Of a stretch of DNA of 64,000 bases, positions 26,906 to 35,314 are shown one piece after another. The notes beneath the pieces were generated by a model that was not told the DNA's origin, ran no database searches, and saw only the letters and a list, made by a program, of their open reading frames with translations. The stretch's first letter is position 1; every line of letters starts with the position of its first letter. Both the position numbers and the translations under genes were made by a program. This stretch comes from Georgenia ruanii (GTDB lineage Bacteria > Actinomycetota > Actinomycetes > Actinomycetales > Actinomycetaceae), in contig NZ_VUKE01000019.1 of NCBI RefSeq assembly GCF_009193175.1, positions 1-64,000 on the forward strand, given 5' to 3'.

Positions 26906-29629
26906 TCAGTGGTCCCGATCGGCGGCGCGGACGGCGCTCCGCGGCAGCAGGCCCAGCTCCTCGGCCCTGCGGACCGCGGCACGGCGGCTGGTCACCCCGA
27001 GCTTGGCGTAGACGTTCTTCGTGTGGGTGCGCACGGTGTTGAGGGACACCACGAGCTCCCGAGCGATCTCGGGGCCGCTCAGGTCGGTGCGGAGCAGCCG
27101 GAGCACGTCCAGCTCGCGGTCGCTCAGCGGCGCGATGAGCTGCGGCGCCGCGCCACCCGCGCTCGGGACCGCGGCGGCGAGGAGCCGGCGGACATAGGCC
27201 CGGGAGGCGCCCTGCTTCTCGACGGCGCGCAGCACGGTGACCAATGGGCGCCCCTCGTCCGCGAAGACGCGGACATACCCCTCCGGCTCGGCCAGCGTGA
27301 TCGCCCGGCGCAGTGCCGCCTGGGCCGCCGCGCCGTCGCCGCGCGCCTGGAGGACCCGTGCCCGCAGCACGAGGACCTCGAGGACGCTGCCGGTCCGCCG
27401 CCCCTCCTCCGCCGCCCGCAGGAGCCGCTCCAGGAGGACGGTCGCCTCCCCGAGGGAGCGCTCGTCACCGTCGGTCGTGTAGCGGGCCAGGAGCACCCTG
27501 GCCAGGGTGAGGTGCTCGAACTCGCGCAGGTAGGAGAGGTCGTCGTCGACGGACAGAGCCCGCGCACGCACCCAGGCCAGCGCTTCCCCGAGCTCCCCGC
27601 GTGCGAGCCGCAGCCGCGCCCTGAGCGCCGGGATCGGCCGCACGTCGGGGAACATGTCGGCCGTGTAGACGCGCTCGGCGTCGTCGAGCAGCTCGAGCGC
27701 GGCATCCAGGTCGCCCTCGGCTGCCCGGATCCGCGCCATCGCCACCCGCCAGCGGTGCCGGTTCTGGGGCAGGCCCGCCTGGTCGCCCAGCTCCTCGCCG
27801 GCGCGCAGGTGCCGGCGGGCGGCGTCGAGCTCGTTGCGTTCGATCAACACGCCGCTCATGCCCACATGCATGTCCGCCGCGCCACGGAGCAGGGACGGGC
27901 CCTGCGTCGTCGCCACCCGCAGGCCCCGCTCGTAGCTGGCCAGTGCCTCGTGAAGACGGCCCTGGGCGTTACTGATGTCGGCCAGGGCGATGGTGCACCC
28001 GAGCGTGTCGGCGTGGTGCCCGGCCCGCTCCAGGTTCGCCACGGCCTCGGCCCACGACCGGTGGGCGGGTTCGAGGTCGCCGGTCGCCCAGTGTGCGAGC
28101 CCCAGCAGCCCGGCCGCCGCTCCCCGCTCCAGCGGGGCGTCGTCGCCGAGCAGGTCGAGCACGCGCTGGGCATGACTCATGGCGCCGGCCACGTCCCCGC
28201 GCATCCGGGCTTGCGCGGCGCGATAGACCGCGATCTGCCCCCGGACATTGCGGATGCGGGGGGCATCGGCGGCGGATGCCTCGCCCGCGGCCGCGGCGCC
28301 GTCCACCCAGCGCTCGGCGTCGCGCAGCCGGCCCTCCACCCCGTCGAGCTCCCCGAGCATGAGCAAGGTGCCCGCGTGGGTCAGGCTCAGCTCCGGCCTC
28401 GCCCGGACCTCCGCGTCGGGGAGGGCCTCGAGCCAGCGACGCAGCGTGGCCTCCTGGCGCAGCCGGCGCAGCCCCGGCAGGGCAAGCTCGACGAGGTCCG
28501 CCGCCCGCGCGCCGTCGTCGCCGGCCAGCGCGTGCCGGATCGCCTCGGCCGGATCGCCGTTGCGCTCGTACCACTCGCTCGCCCGCCGGTGCAGGCCGGG
28601 GACCTCACCGGGCCGCTCGCCGAGCAGGCGGGCGTGCAGCACGTCCGCGAAGAGGTGGTGGTAGCGGTACCACCGGCGGCGATCGTCCAGCGGGACCAGG
28701 AACAGGTTCGCCCGCTCCAGAGCCTCCAGCGTCGCCGCGCCGCCGGCACGACCGGTGACGGCGTCGCACAGCGGGCCGCTCAGCCGGCTCAAGACCGACG
28801 TCCGCAGCAGGAAGTCGCGGACGTCGTCGGGCTGGCGCTGCAGGACCTCCTCGGCCAGGTAGTCGACGACGTACCGGTCGTCCCCGCCGAAGCCGGCGAT
28901 GAAGCCGGCGACGTCGTCCCGGTCCCGCAGCGACAGGGCCGCCAGCTGCAGCGCGGCGATCCAGCCCTCGGTGCGCTCGTCGAGGGCGGCGACGTCGCGC
29001 GCCGTCAGCGTCAGGCCCATGGCCTGGCCGAGGTAGGCCGCCGCCTCGTCCGGGGTGAAGCGCAGGTCCCGGGCACGGATCTCGACGAGCTCGCCCCGCC
29101 CGCGCAGCCGGGCCAGCGGCAGGGCCGGGTCGGCGCGTCCGGCGATCACCAGGTGCACGTGCGGCGGGAGGTGCTCGACGAGGAACGCCATCCCGTCGTG
29201 GACCTCGCGTGCGTCGAGGACGTGGTAGTCGTCGAGCACCAGCACGACGTCGCGCCGGAGTTCGTCGAGGTCGTTGAGCAGCATCGCGAGGACCGTCTCG
29301 GTGGTCCCTTGCGCCGACCGGAGCAGCGACAGCGCCTCGGAGCCGATCCCGTCCACTGCCGTCTGGAGGGCGGCCACGACGTAGGTCCAGAACACCGCCG
29401 GGTCGTTGTCGCGGACGTCGAGCGAGAGCCATGCGACGGGCCGGCCGGCGGGAGCGGCGGCCAGCCACTGCGCCAGCACGGTCGTCTTGCCGAACCCGGC
29501 CGGGGCCGCCACGAGGGTCAGCGCCGAGGCCCCCGCCTTCCCGAGCCGCTCGATCAGCCGGGGACGCGGCACCAGCTCGCGCCGCCCGCGGGGGACGTGG
29601 AGCTTGCTCTGGAGCAGCGGCCCTGCCAT
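26906..29629 (-). CDS. LuxR-family regulator of the MalT/LAL type (STAND ATPase)
   Basis: A 907-residue large ATP-binding LuxR regulator. Walker A is AAPAGFGKTT (41-50) and Walker B is VVLVLDDYHVLD (about 130). The winged-helix region with RYHHLFADVLHARL follows, then a long TPR-like helical sensor (about 420-800), and a C-terminal GerE domain (LSDRELDVLRLLRTDLSGPEIARELVVSLNTVRTHTKNVYAKLGV). MalT-like proteins oligomerise with ATP and an inducer to activate nearby operons. The ATG at 29629 has GGAGGGGAG ahead; the same frame is open much further upstream but codes for nothing there. The probable target is the operon at 26676-24656. The inducer is not identifiable. Confidence 0.9.
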   Translation of the reverse strand: MAGPLLQSKLHVPRGRRELVPRPRLIERLGKAGASALTLVAAPAGFGKTTVLAQWLAAAPAGRPVAWLSLDVRDNDPAVFWTYVVAALQTAVDGIGSEALSLLRSAQGTTETVLAMLLNDLDELRRDVVLVLDDYHVLDAREVHDGMAFLVEHLPPHVHLVIAGRADPALPLARLRGRGELVEIRARDLRFTPDEAAAYLGQAMGLTLTARDVAALDERTEGWIAALQLAALSLRDRDDVAGFIAGFGGDDRYVVDYLAEEVLQRQPDDVRDFLLRTSVLSRLSGPLCDAVTGRAGGAATLEALERANLFLVPLDDRRRWYRYHHLFADVLHARLLGERPGEVPGLHRRASEWYERNGDPAEAIRHALAGDDGARAADLVELALPGLRRLRQEATLRRWLEALPDAEVRARPELSLTHAGTLLMLGELDGVEGRLRDAERWVDGAAAAGEASAADAPRIRNVRGQIAVYRAAQARMRGDVAGAMSHAQRVLDLLGDDAPLERGAAAGLLGLAHWATGDLEPAHRSWAEAVANLERAGHHADTLGCTIALADISNAQGRLHEALASYERGLRVATTQGPSLLRGAADMHVGMSGVLIERNELDAARRHLRAGEELGDQAGLPQNRHRWRVAMARIRAAEGDLDAALELLDDAERVYTADMFPDVRPIPALRARLRLARGELGEALAWVRARALSVDDDLSYLREFEHLTLARVLLARYTTDGDERSLGEATVLLERLLRAAEEGRRTGSVLEVLVLRARVLQARGDGAAAQAALRRAITLAEPEGYVRVFADEGRPLVTVLRAVEKQGASRAYVRRLLAAAVPSAGGAAPQLIAPLSDRELDVLRLLRTDLSGPEIARELVVSLNTVRTHTKNVYAKLGVTSRRAAVRRAEELGLLPRSAVRAADRDH

Positions 29630-29839
29630 GACTCCCCTCCGCGGGTGGCGCCCGTCGCGAACGCGCGCCGGCGGGACACACCGTAGTGGTCCTGCGATCG
29701 GCCCGTGTGCGCACCCACCGGGGACGGCCGTGTGCGCCGTCGCCCCGGGCGGCCTCCTCGCCGACCAGGGCGGTGGGCGCGTCGACCGGCCCGGGCGGCA
29801 CCGCGCCCGGCCCACGCGGCACCTCGACGGGCCCGTGCA

Positions 29840-29845
29840 TAGGGT
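29840..29845 (+). promoter_or_regulatory. -10 element of uvrA2, leaderless configuration
   Basis: TAGGGT is followed by six bases (GCGGAG) and the GTG at 29852, so the transcript would begin at the start codon. Confidence 0.45.
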
Positions 29846-29851
29846 GCGGAG

Positions 29852-32320
29852 GTGACTGCCGACGACACCGACCACTTCGTGCGTGTCCGGGGCGCCGGCG
29901 AGCACAACCTGCGCAACGTCGACGTCGACCTCCCCCGGGACGCGATGGTCGCCTTCACCGGGGTCTCCGGTTCCGGGAAGTCCTCGCTCGCGTTCGGAAC
30001 CCTCTATGCCGAGGCGCAGCGCCGGTACTTCGAGTCGGTCGCGCCCTACGCCCGCCGCCTCCTGCAGCAGGTGGGCGCGCCGCACGTGCGGGAGATCACC
30101 GGGTTGCCGCCGGCGGTGGCCCTGCAGCAGCGGCGCGGGGCGCCGAGCTCGCGGTCGACGGTGGGCACCCTCACCACGCTGTCCAACCTGCTGCGGATGC
30201 TCTACTCGCGCGCCGGCACCTACCCGCGCGGAGCCCGGCGGCTGGACGCCGAGGCGTTCTCGCCCAACACCGTGGCGGGCGCCTGCCCCCGGTGCCAGGG
30301 GCTGGGCCAGGTGCACGACGTCACCGAGGACCTGCTGGTGCCGGATCCGTCGCTGAGCATCCGCGACGGCGCGATCGCGGCGTGGCCGGGCGCCTGGCAG
30401 GGCGCCAACCTGCGCAGCATCGTGACCGGCCTGGGGATCGACGTCGACAAGCCGTGGCGCGAGCTGAGCAAGAAGGACCGCGACTGGCTGCTCTACACCG
30501 ACGAGCAGCCATCCGTCCTCATCGCGCCCGAACCGGGCCGCATCGACCACGGGTACCACGGGAAGTTCTGGAGCGCCCGCAAGCACGTCATGCACGTGCT
30601 CGCCGACTCCAAGAGCCAGCGGATGCGTGACCGGGCGCTGCGGTTCGTCCGCAGCATCCCATGCCCCGTGTGCCACGGCAGCCGGATCCGGCCGGAGGCC
30701 CTCGCGGTGACCTTCGCCGGCCGATCGATCGCGGAGGTCAACGCCATGCCGCTGGCCGAGCTCGCGGCGCTGCTGCGTCCCGTGGCGGACCTGCCCGAGG
30801 CGGGGGCCGCCACGCCGAGCGCCCAGTCCGGGGAGGCGACCGAGGTCGCGGTGCGGATCTGCGCCGACCTGGTCGCGCGGGTCGACGTGCTGGTCGACCT
30901 CGGCCTGGGCTACCTCAGTCTCGGGCGGCGCTCGACGACCCTGTCGCCGGGCGAGGCCCAGCGCCTGCGGATCGCCACCCAGCTGCGCTCGGGGCTGTTC
31001 GGGGTCGTCTACGTGCTCGACGAGCCCTCCGCGGGCCTGCACCCGGCGGACGCGGAGCCGCTGCTCGACGTCCTCGACCGGCTCAAGGCGTCGGGCAACT
31101 CCCTCTTCGTCGTCGAGCACGACCTGGACGTCGTGCGCCGTGCCGACTGGGTGGTCGACATCGGCCCCGGCGCGGGCGATCGCGGCGGGCGGGTGCTCTA
31201 CAGCGGCCCGGTCGCCGGTCTCGAGGACGTGGAGGAGTCGGCCACCAGCCGGTACCTCTTCGGCCGGGTCCAACCGCTCGAGCACAACGCCCGTGCCCCG
31301 CAGGGCTGGCTGCACCTGCGTGGCGTCTCCCGCCACAACCTGCGGGACGTGTCCGTCGACGTGCCGCTGGGCGTCCTGACGGCGGTGACCGGGGTCTCCG
31401 GGTCCGGCAAGTCGACCCTCGTCACGCAGGTGCTCGCCGAGGTCGTGGGCCGCCACCTCGGCCAGGCCCCTGAGGACCAGGACGACGCGGACGTCGAGGT
31501 CGACCTGCGCGACGCGTCCGGGCTCGAGGCGTTCGACCGGCTCGTCCTGGTCGACCAGCGGCCGATCGGCCGCACCCCCCGGTCCAACCTGGCGACCTAC
31601 ACCGGCATGTTCGACGCGGTGCGCAAGCTGTACGCGTCGACGGACGAGGCGCAGGCGCGCGGCTACACCGCCAGCCGCTTCTCCTTCAACGTCCCGGAAG
31701 GCCGGTGCGAGACCTGCCAGGGGGAAGGGTTCGTCGCGGTCGAGCTGCTGTTCCTGCCCGGCACCTACGCGCCCTGCCCGACCTGCCACGGCGCGCGCTA
31801 CAACGCCGAGACGCTCGAGGTGACCTACCGCGGCACGAACATCGCGGAGGTGCTGGCGATGTCGGTCGACGACGCCGCAGTGTTCCTCACCGACGTCCCG
31901 GCCGCCTCGCGAAGCCTGGAGACGCTGCGCGAGGTCGGGCTAGGGTACCTGCGGCTGGGCCAGCCGGCGACCGAGCTCAGCGGCGGTGAAGCCCAGCGCA
32001 TCAAGCTCGCCACCGAGCTGCAACGAGCCCGCCGCGGCCACGCCCTCTACCTGCTCGACGAGCCGACGGCGGGGCTGCACCCGGCCGACATCACGCTGCT
32101 GCTGCGACAGCTGCACCGGCTCGTCGACGCCGGCAACACGGTCGTCCTGGTCGAGCACGACCTCGACACGATCGTCTCCGCCGACTGGGTCATCGACCTG
32201 GGCCCCGGCGGCGGCGACGCCGGCGGGCGCGTGGTCGCCACCGGCACCCCGGCCGAGGTCGCCAACGCCCCGGGCAGCGCCACCGCGCCCTACCTCGCCC
32301 GGCGGCTCGCACGCTCCTGA
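29852..32320 (+). CDS. UvrA-like ABC ATPase, class 2 (UvrA2/drug-resistance type)
   Basis: An 822-residue duplicated ABC protein. First Walker A is GVSGSGKSS (37-45), first signature SPGEAQRLRIATQL, second Walker A GVSGSGKST near 510, second signature LSGGEAQRIKLATEL near 705. Zinc-module cysteines appear as CPRCQG, CPVCHG, CETCQG and CPTCHG. True UvrA has about 940-970 residues; the shortfall and the altered region after the first zinc module fit class 2 UvrA, which lacks the UvrB-binding domain. Such proteins are linked to tolerance of DNA-intercalating antibiotics (the DrrC type) rather than standard excision repair. No antibiotic cluster or exporter lies next to it. It is divergent from the LAL regulator. 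Confidence 0.88.
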   Translation: MTADDTDHFVRVRGAGEHNLRNVDVDLPRDAMVAFTGVSGSGKSSLAFGTLYAEAQRRYFESVAPYARRLLQQVGAPHVREITGLPPAVALQQRRGAPSSRSTVGTLTTLSNLLRMLYSRAGTYPRGARRLDAEAFSPNTVAGACPRCQGLGQVHDVTEDLLVPDPSLSIRDGAIAAWPGAWQGANLRSIVTGLGIDVDKPWRELSKKDRDWLLYTDEQPSVLIAPEPGRIDHGYHGKFWSARKHVMHVLADSKSQRMRDRALRFVRSIPCPVCHGSRIRPEALAVTFAGRSIAEVNAMPLAELAALLRPVADLPEAGAATPSAQSGEATEVAVRICADLVARVDVLVDLGLGYLSLGRRSTTLSPGEAQRLRIATQLRSGLFGVVYVLDEPSAGLHPADAEPLLDVLDRLKASGNSLFVVEHDLDVVRRADWVVDIGPGAGDRGGRVLYSGPVAGLEDVEESATSRYLFGRVQPLEHNARAPQGWLHLRGVSRHNLRDVSVDVPLGVLTAVTGVSGSGKSTLVTQVLAEVVGRHLGQAPEDQDDADVEVDLRDASGLEAFDRLVLVDQRPIGRTPRSNLATYTGMFDAVRKLYASTDEAQARGYTASRFSFNVPEGRCETCQGEGFVAVELLFLPGTYAPCPTCHGARYNAETLEVTYRGTNIAEVLAMSVDDAAVFLTDVPAASRSLETLREVGLGYLRLGQPATELSGGEAQRIKLATELQRARRGHALYLLDEPTAGLHPADITLLLRQLHRLVDAGNTVVLVEHDLDTIVSADWVIDLGPGGGDAGGRVVATGTPAEVANAPGSATAPYLARRLARS

Positions 32321-32400
32321 CGGGTTCCCCGGACGGGAGCCGTCCCCGGCTCGCCGGCCGTGCGAGGCTCCCCGGCCAGTCCTCGGCCGGGCACGGCAAA

Positions 32401-32432
32401 GGCCCTGACCCGCATGACTGCGGGTCAGGGCC
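32401..32432 (-). terminator. strong hairpin terminator behind tRNA-Arg, also facing uvrA2
   Basis: A perfect 13-bp stem (GGCCCTGACCCGC at 32401-32413, partner 32420-32432) with a 6-base loop. On the minus strand it is followed by TTTGCC, ending the tRNA-Arg transcript. On the plus strand it lies 80 bp past the uvrA2 stop and may also end that mRNA. Confidence 0.85.
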
Positions 32433-32443
32433 TCGTCGTTCTG

Positions 32444-32516
32444 TGCGCCCGGAGGGACTCGAACCCCCAACCTTCTGATCCGTAGTCAGATGCTCTATCC
32501 ATTGAGCTACGGGCGC
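32444..32516 (-). tRNA. tRNA-Arg(ACG)
   Basis: A 73-base class I tRNA. The acceptor stem GCGCCCG pairs with CGGGCGC. The D-loop region reads AGCTCAATGGATAGAGC, the anticodon arm CTGACTACGGATCAG with anticodon ACG, and the T-arm GGGGGTTCGAGTCCC. A34 would be modified to inosine by TadA and read CGU/CGC/CGA. CCA is not encoded. A hairpin terminator follows at once. Confidence 0.95.
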
Positions 32517-32623
32517 CTGGCCGCTTGGGCCGTGTTCGACTTTAGCGTGCCGAGGCGGCGCGATCCAATCCGGGGCGCGTGAGGGTGGTCACTGGGCCCT
32601 CCGGACGGCGGCCACGACGGCGC

Positions 32624-33412
32624 TCACGCCCCCTGCTGCCCTGGGGCGAGCGCCGGGACGTCGGCGAAGGAGTACGGCGGCCACGGACCCAGGTACCGGA
32701 TCCGCGCCGCCGGCTGCTCGCGCTGGATGTCGGCGAGCTCCTCGCCCACGCGGGCCATGCCGTCGCGGGCCACGAGCACCGCGACCGTGAGGACGGCGAC
32801 CGTGCCCGGCTCGGTGCGCGCACTGCGGTTCTCGGTGATCTCCTCCGCGAGCGCCGCGAGCCGGCGGCGGTACTCCGGGTACAGCTCGTCGGCCAGGGCG
32901 TCGGTGACCTCCCGCTCCAGCTGCTCAAGCCGCTTGCGCAGCAGGCGCTGGACCCCCGCGGGGCGGGTCTCGAGCTCGGCGAGCAGCGCCCGGGCGTCCG
33001 GGTGCCCGGCCGCGACGTCGTGGGGATCCAGGGCGATCTCCACCCGCAGCTCGACCCGGTCGCGGAGCCGCCCGAGCCGCCCGACCAGCTGGGTCGAGCT
33101 TCGCCCCAGCCAGTCCCGGAGCCGGTCCCGCGCCGGGGCGCCCTCGGCCGCCGCGACGATGACGTTGAAGCTGACCGGCAGCACCGTGCCGGTGGTGTCG
33201 AAGACCCGCTCGACCACGTCGCCATGCTCGAGCACCCACCGCCGCACGTCCTCGTCGGCGCCGTCGTAGGGGTTGCCGGCGTGCTCGTGGACGACGGCGG
33301 CCGCCCCGCCGGGCCCGGCCACCAGCTCCAGCGGGGCACGGTCGATGCCGGTGCCGAGCGGGGTCGGCGGCGTGTCCGCCGGCACGATGGCGTAGACGTA
33401 CAGGCCCGTCAC
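32624..33412 (-). CDS. gvpL: gas vesicle protein GvpL/GvpF (second copy)
   Basis: A 262-residue GvpL/GvpF-family protein, last gene of the gas-vesicle operon. The N-terminal GLYVYAIVPADTPP is the family signature, followed by HEHAGNPYD, the TTGTVLPVSFNVIV motif (the equivalent of the VLPMRFGTV block in GvpF) and a Glu/Arg-rich coiled coil (about 145-200). The C-terminal RIRYLGPWPPYSFADVP is also characteristic. GvpF/L proteins are minor components or assembly factors that contact GvpA during vesicle growth. The GTG at 33412 overlaps the gvpK stop (GTGA). Confidence 0.9.
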   Translation of the reverse strand: MTGLYVYAIVPADTPPTPLGTGIDRAPLELVAGPGGAAAVVHEHAGNPYDGADEDVRRWVLEHGDVVERVFDTTGTVLPVSFNVIVAAAEGAPARDRLRDWLGRSSTQLVGRLGRLRDRVELRVEIALDPHDVAAGHPDARALLAELETRPAGVQRLLRKRLEQLEREVTDALADELYPEYRRRLAALAEEITENRSARTEPGTVAVLTVAVLVARDGMARVGEELADIQREQPAARIRYLGPWPPYSFADVPALAPGQQGA

Positions 33413-33732
33413 CCGTTCTGCCCTCCTGCCTCCTCGGCCCACCGGGCCGGGTTGACGAGCTTGTCGACCACCTCGTCGACGACGTCGTCGAGGCCCCGGC
33501 GCAGGTCGGCGACCGAGGTCTGCAGCCCGTGGTCGGCCTTGATCTGGTCGATCGCCTCGTCCAGCTCGAGCAGCGCCTGGCCGAGCCGCTCCTGCTCCTC
33601 CTCGGTCAGCTCGCCGCCCTCGAGGCGCCGGATGGCCTGGCTCTCCAGGGCCTCCTCGATGACCTCGACGAGCGTGATGACCAGCGTCAGGACGCCGTTC
33701 TTCAGGCTCTTCTCGTCGATCTTGAGCGTCAT
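33409..33732 (-). CDS. gvpK: gas vesicle protein GvpK
   Basis: A 107-residue GvpK-family protein. Typical features are LTLVITLVEVIEEALESQAIRRLEGGELTEEEQERLG (about 15-51), a Leu-rich helix LLELDEAIDQIKADHGL and the C-terminal LRRGLDDVVDEVVDKLVNPARW. It is acidic and helical, cytosolic, and required for vesicle assembly in other systems although its job is not defined. It overlaps the preceding gene by ATGA and the following gene by GTGA, so its translation is coupled on both sides. Confidence 0.93.
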   Translation of the reverse strand: MTLKIDEKSLKNGVLTLVITLVEVIEEALESQAIRRLEGGELTEEEQERLGQALLELDEAIDQIKADHGLQTSVADLRRGLDDVVDEVVDKLVNPARWAEEAGGQNG

Positions 33733-34664
33733 GCCGTGCCCTCCCTCTCACTCGCCGCGGCCAACCGGCGCAGCTCGCGCACCCACGGCTCGGGGTCGCC
33801 GGCGGCGAGCCGGACCTCCCCGGCGGGCGAGCCGACGACGATCACCGCCTCCCCGGCCGGCACCCGGGCACGCTCGACGGCGACCGAGGTGACGGCGCCC
33901 GGCCGCAGCCGCACGGCGGGCCGGGCGTCGAGCGCGCCCTTCCAGGTCAGCCCGGCGACCGGGTCGAGCGTCGCGGTCCCCCCGCGCCACAGTGGCCCGC
34001 CGGCCCGGCGCTCGAGGAACCACATCTGGCCCTCGAGGGCCGGGGCGGGACGCCCGGGCAGCCCCGGACGCGGCCCGGCCGCACCCACGCCGAGCTGACG
34101 GAGCAGCTCGAGCAGGCGCTGCGGCTCGGCCGCGGAGAGCAGCGCCTCGCCGTCGGGCGCGATGACGAGCAGGCGGGCGCGGTCCTCCCCGCCGATCGCC
34201 CGCTCGGCGTGCAGGTCGACGGCGGTGATGCCGGCGAGCGGGGCCTGCCAGAGGGTCTCGGCGGGCTCGCGCCGGTGGACGACGAGCCGGTGGGTGGTGA
34301 GGTAGACGGTGCCCGGGCGCCACGTCTCGTAGGGCACCTCCTGGCGGTGCCCGCCGGCCATGCGCGCGACGATCTCCTCGCCGTCGGCCAGGGGCAGGTG
34401 CCGGGAGACGGACCGGCGCACCCAGGCGCGCGTCTGCTCGTCCCAGCTGCGCATCATCCCGTACTCGAGCATGGTCTCGATGCCCGCGATGGTGGCGCGC
34501 AGATTGATGCCGATCAGCGGGATGTCGGCGATCGTGATGATGAGGTCCAGGTCGAGATAGACGCCCTTGTTGAGGAGCACCTCGAGCAGGTCCGGCAGGG
34601 TCGCGCGCGGGTCCCGCGTGGGCTGCAGGGCCTGCGGTGCGGCGACGGCGGAGCTGTCACCCAT
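33729..34664 (-). CDS. gvpS: GvpS/GvpJ-like vesicle protein fused to two PH/GRAM-like domains
   Basis: A 311-residue protein. Residues 22-72 are a clear GvpA-fold segment (LPDLLEVLLNKGVYLDLDLIITIADIP and on to GIETMLEYGM). GvpJ/S proteins usually end soon after this, at 80-120 residues. Here a basic linker leads to residues 91-192, which read like a GRAM/PH domain (LPLADGEEIVARMAGG; GTVYLTTHRLVVHRRE; PLAGITAVDLH), and residues 207-302 repeat the pattern (GGTATLDPVAGLTWKG; RLRPGAVTSVAVERA). Such domains bind lipids or proteins, so the extension may dock vesicles or initiation complexes to a membrane. This is fold-level inference. The gene overlaps the one before it by eight bases. Confidence 0.82.
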   Translation of the reverse strand: MGDSSAVAAPQALQPTRDPRATLPDLLEVLLNKGVYLDLDLIITIADIPLIGINLRATIAGIETMLEYGMMRSWDEQTRAWVRRSVSRHLPLADGEEIVARMAGGHRQEVPYETWRPGTVYLTTHRLVVHRREPAETLWQAPLAGITAVDLHAERAIGGEDRARLLVIAPDGEALLSAAEPQRLLELLRQLGVGAAGPRPGLPGRPAPALEGQMWFLERRAGGPLWRGGTATLDPVAGLTWKGALDARPAVRLRPGAVTSVAVERARVPAGEAVIVVGSPAGEVRLAAGDPEPWVRELRRLAAASEREGTA

Positions 34665-35265
34665 CGCCGTCCCCTTCGTCGGGCACGCGCGCCGCGCGGC
34701 GAGGCTCACCGCCGCTGCCGTCGCCCTTCCCGTCGCCGGGCGGAGCGTCCTCGTCGGGCACGCGCGCCGCGCGTCGCCGCTCCTGGCCGTCGCCCGACTC
34801 CGTCCCACCAGGCGCGATGGCCGCCGCCTCGGGCGCGTCGGGGCCGCCGACGTCGGACGTCGGCTCGTCCTCCGGCTGGCCGCCGACCTGGCGGCGCTCG
34901 TCCTCGCGGATCGCCCGGGCGCTGCGCCACCCGCACCACGGGCAGAACTCGTTGAGCAGCTGCGCGGTGGGCGCGGACTTGCCGCAGCGCGGGCACGTCT
35001 CCTTGGGCTCGATCGCGTTGCGCCACGCGATGGTCTCGGTGTTGGTCCCCGAGGGGAACTCCAGCCCGTAACGGGCCGCCGTCTCGAAGGACGCCAGCGC
35101 GGCGCGGATGCGGATGCCGAGCAGCTCCACGCCCGCGACCGAGACCATGATGTCGGCGTTGAGCACCAGCCCCTTGTCGAGGAGGGTCTCAATGACGTGC
35201 ACGAGGGAGCCTTCGCGGTCGCGCCGCGGCTCCATACCGCCGCCGCGCCCGGCCACGACGCTCAT
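34657..35265 (-). CDS. gvpJ: GvpJ-like vesicle protein with C-terminal zinc ribbon
   Basis: A 202-residue protein. Residues 18-70 are GvpA-fold (LVHVIETLLDKGLVLNADIMVSVAGVELLGIRIRAALASFETAARYG). A linker is followed by a Cys4 zinc ribbon, CPRCGKSAPTAQLLNEFCPWCGW, with ligands Cys91, Cys94, Cys108 and Cys111. The last 80 residues are disordered and charged, with RRAARVPDE occurring twice and matched by a DNA repeat. GvpJ is a minor tip or shell protein; a zinc ribbon is not part of the usual family description, so this fusion is noteworthy. GAGGAG precedes the ATG, and 49 bp separate it from gvpO, one of two real gaps in the operon. Confidence 0.87.
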   Translation of the reverse strand: MSVVAGRGGGMEPRRDREGSLVHVIETLLDKGLVLNADIMVSVAGVELLGIRIRAALASFETAARYGLEFPSGTNTETIAWRNAIEPKETCPRCGKSAPTAQLLNEFCPWCGWRSARAIREDERRQVGGQPEDEPTSDVGGPDAPEAAAIAPGGTESGDGQERRRAARVPDEDAPPGDGKGDGSGGEPRRAARVPDEGDGDG

Positions 35266-35314
35266 GCCTGTGTCACTCCTCTGTCCCTCATCGACCTCCC
35301 CGGGCCCGCCGCGG

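Noticed and set aside
26906-31789. 1627-codon minus-strand frame joining the LAL regulator to DNA opposite uvrA2
   Set aside because: The recognisable regulator starts at the ATG 29629 with a good ribosome-binding site; the part beyond is an antisense shadow of uvrA2 caused by high GC.
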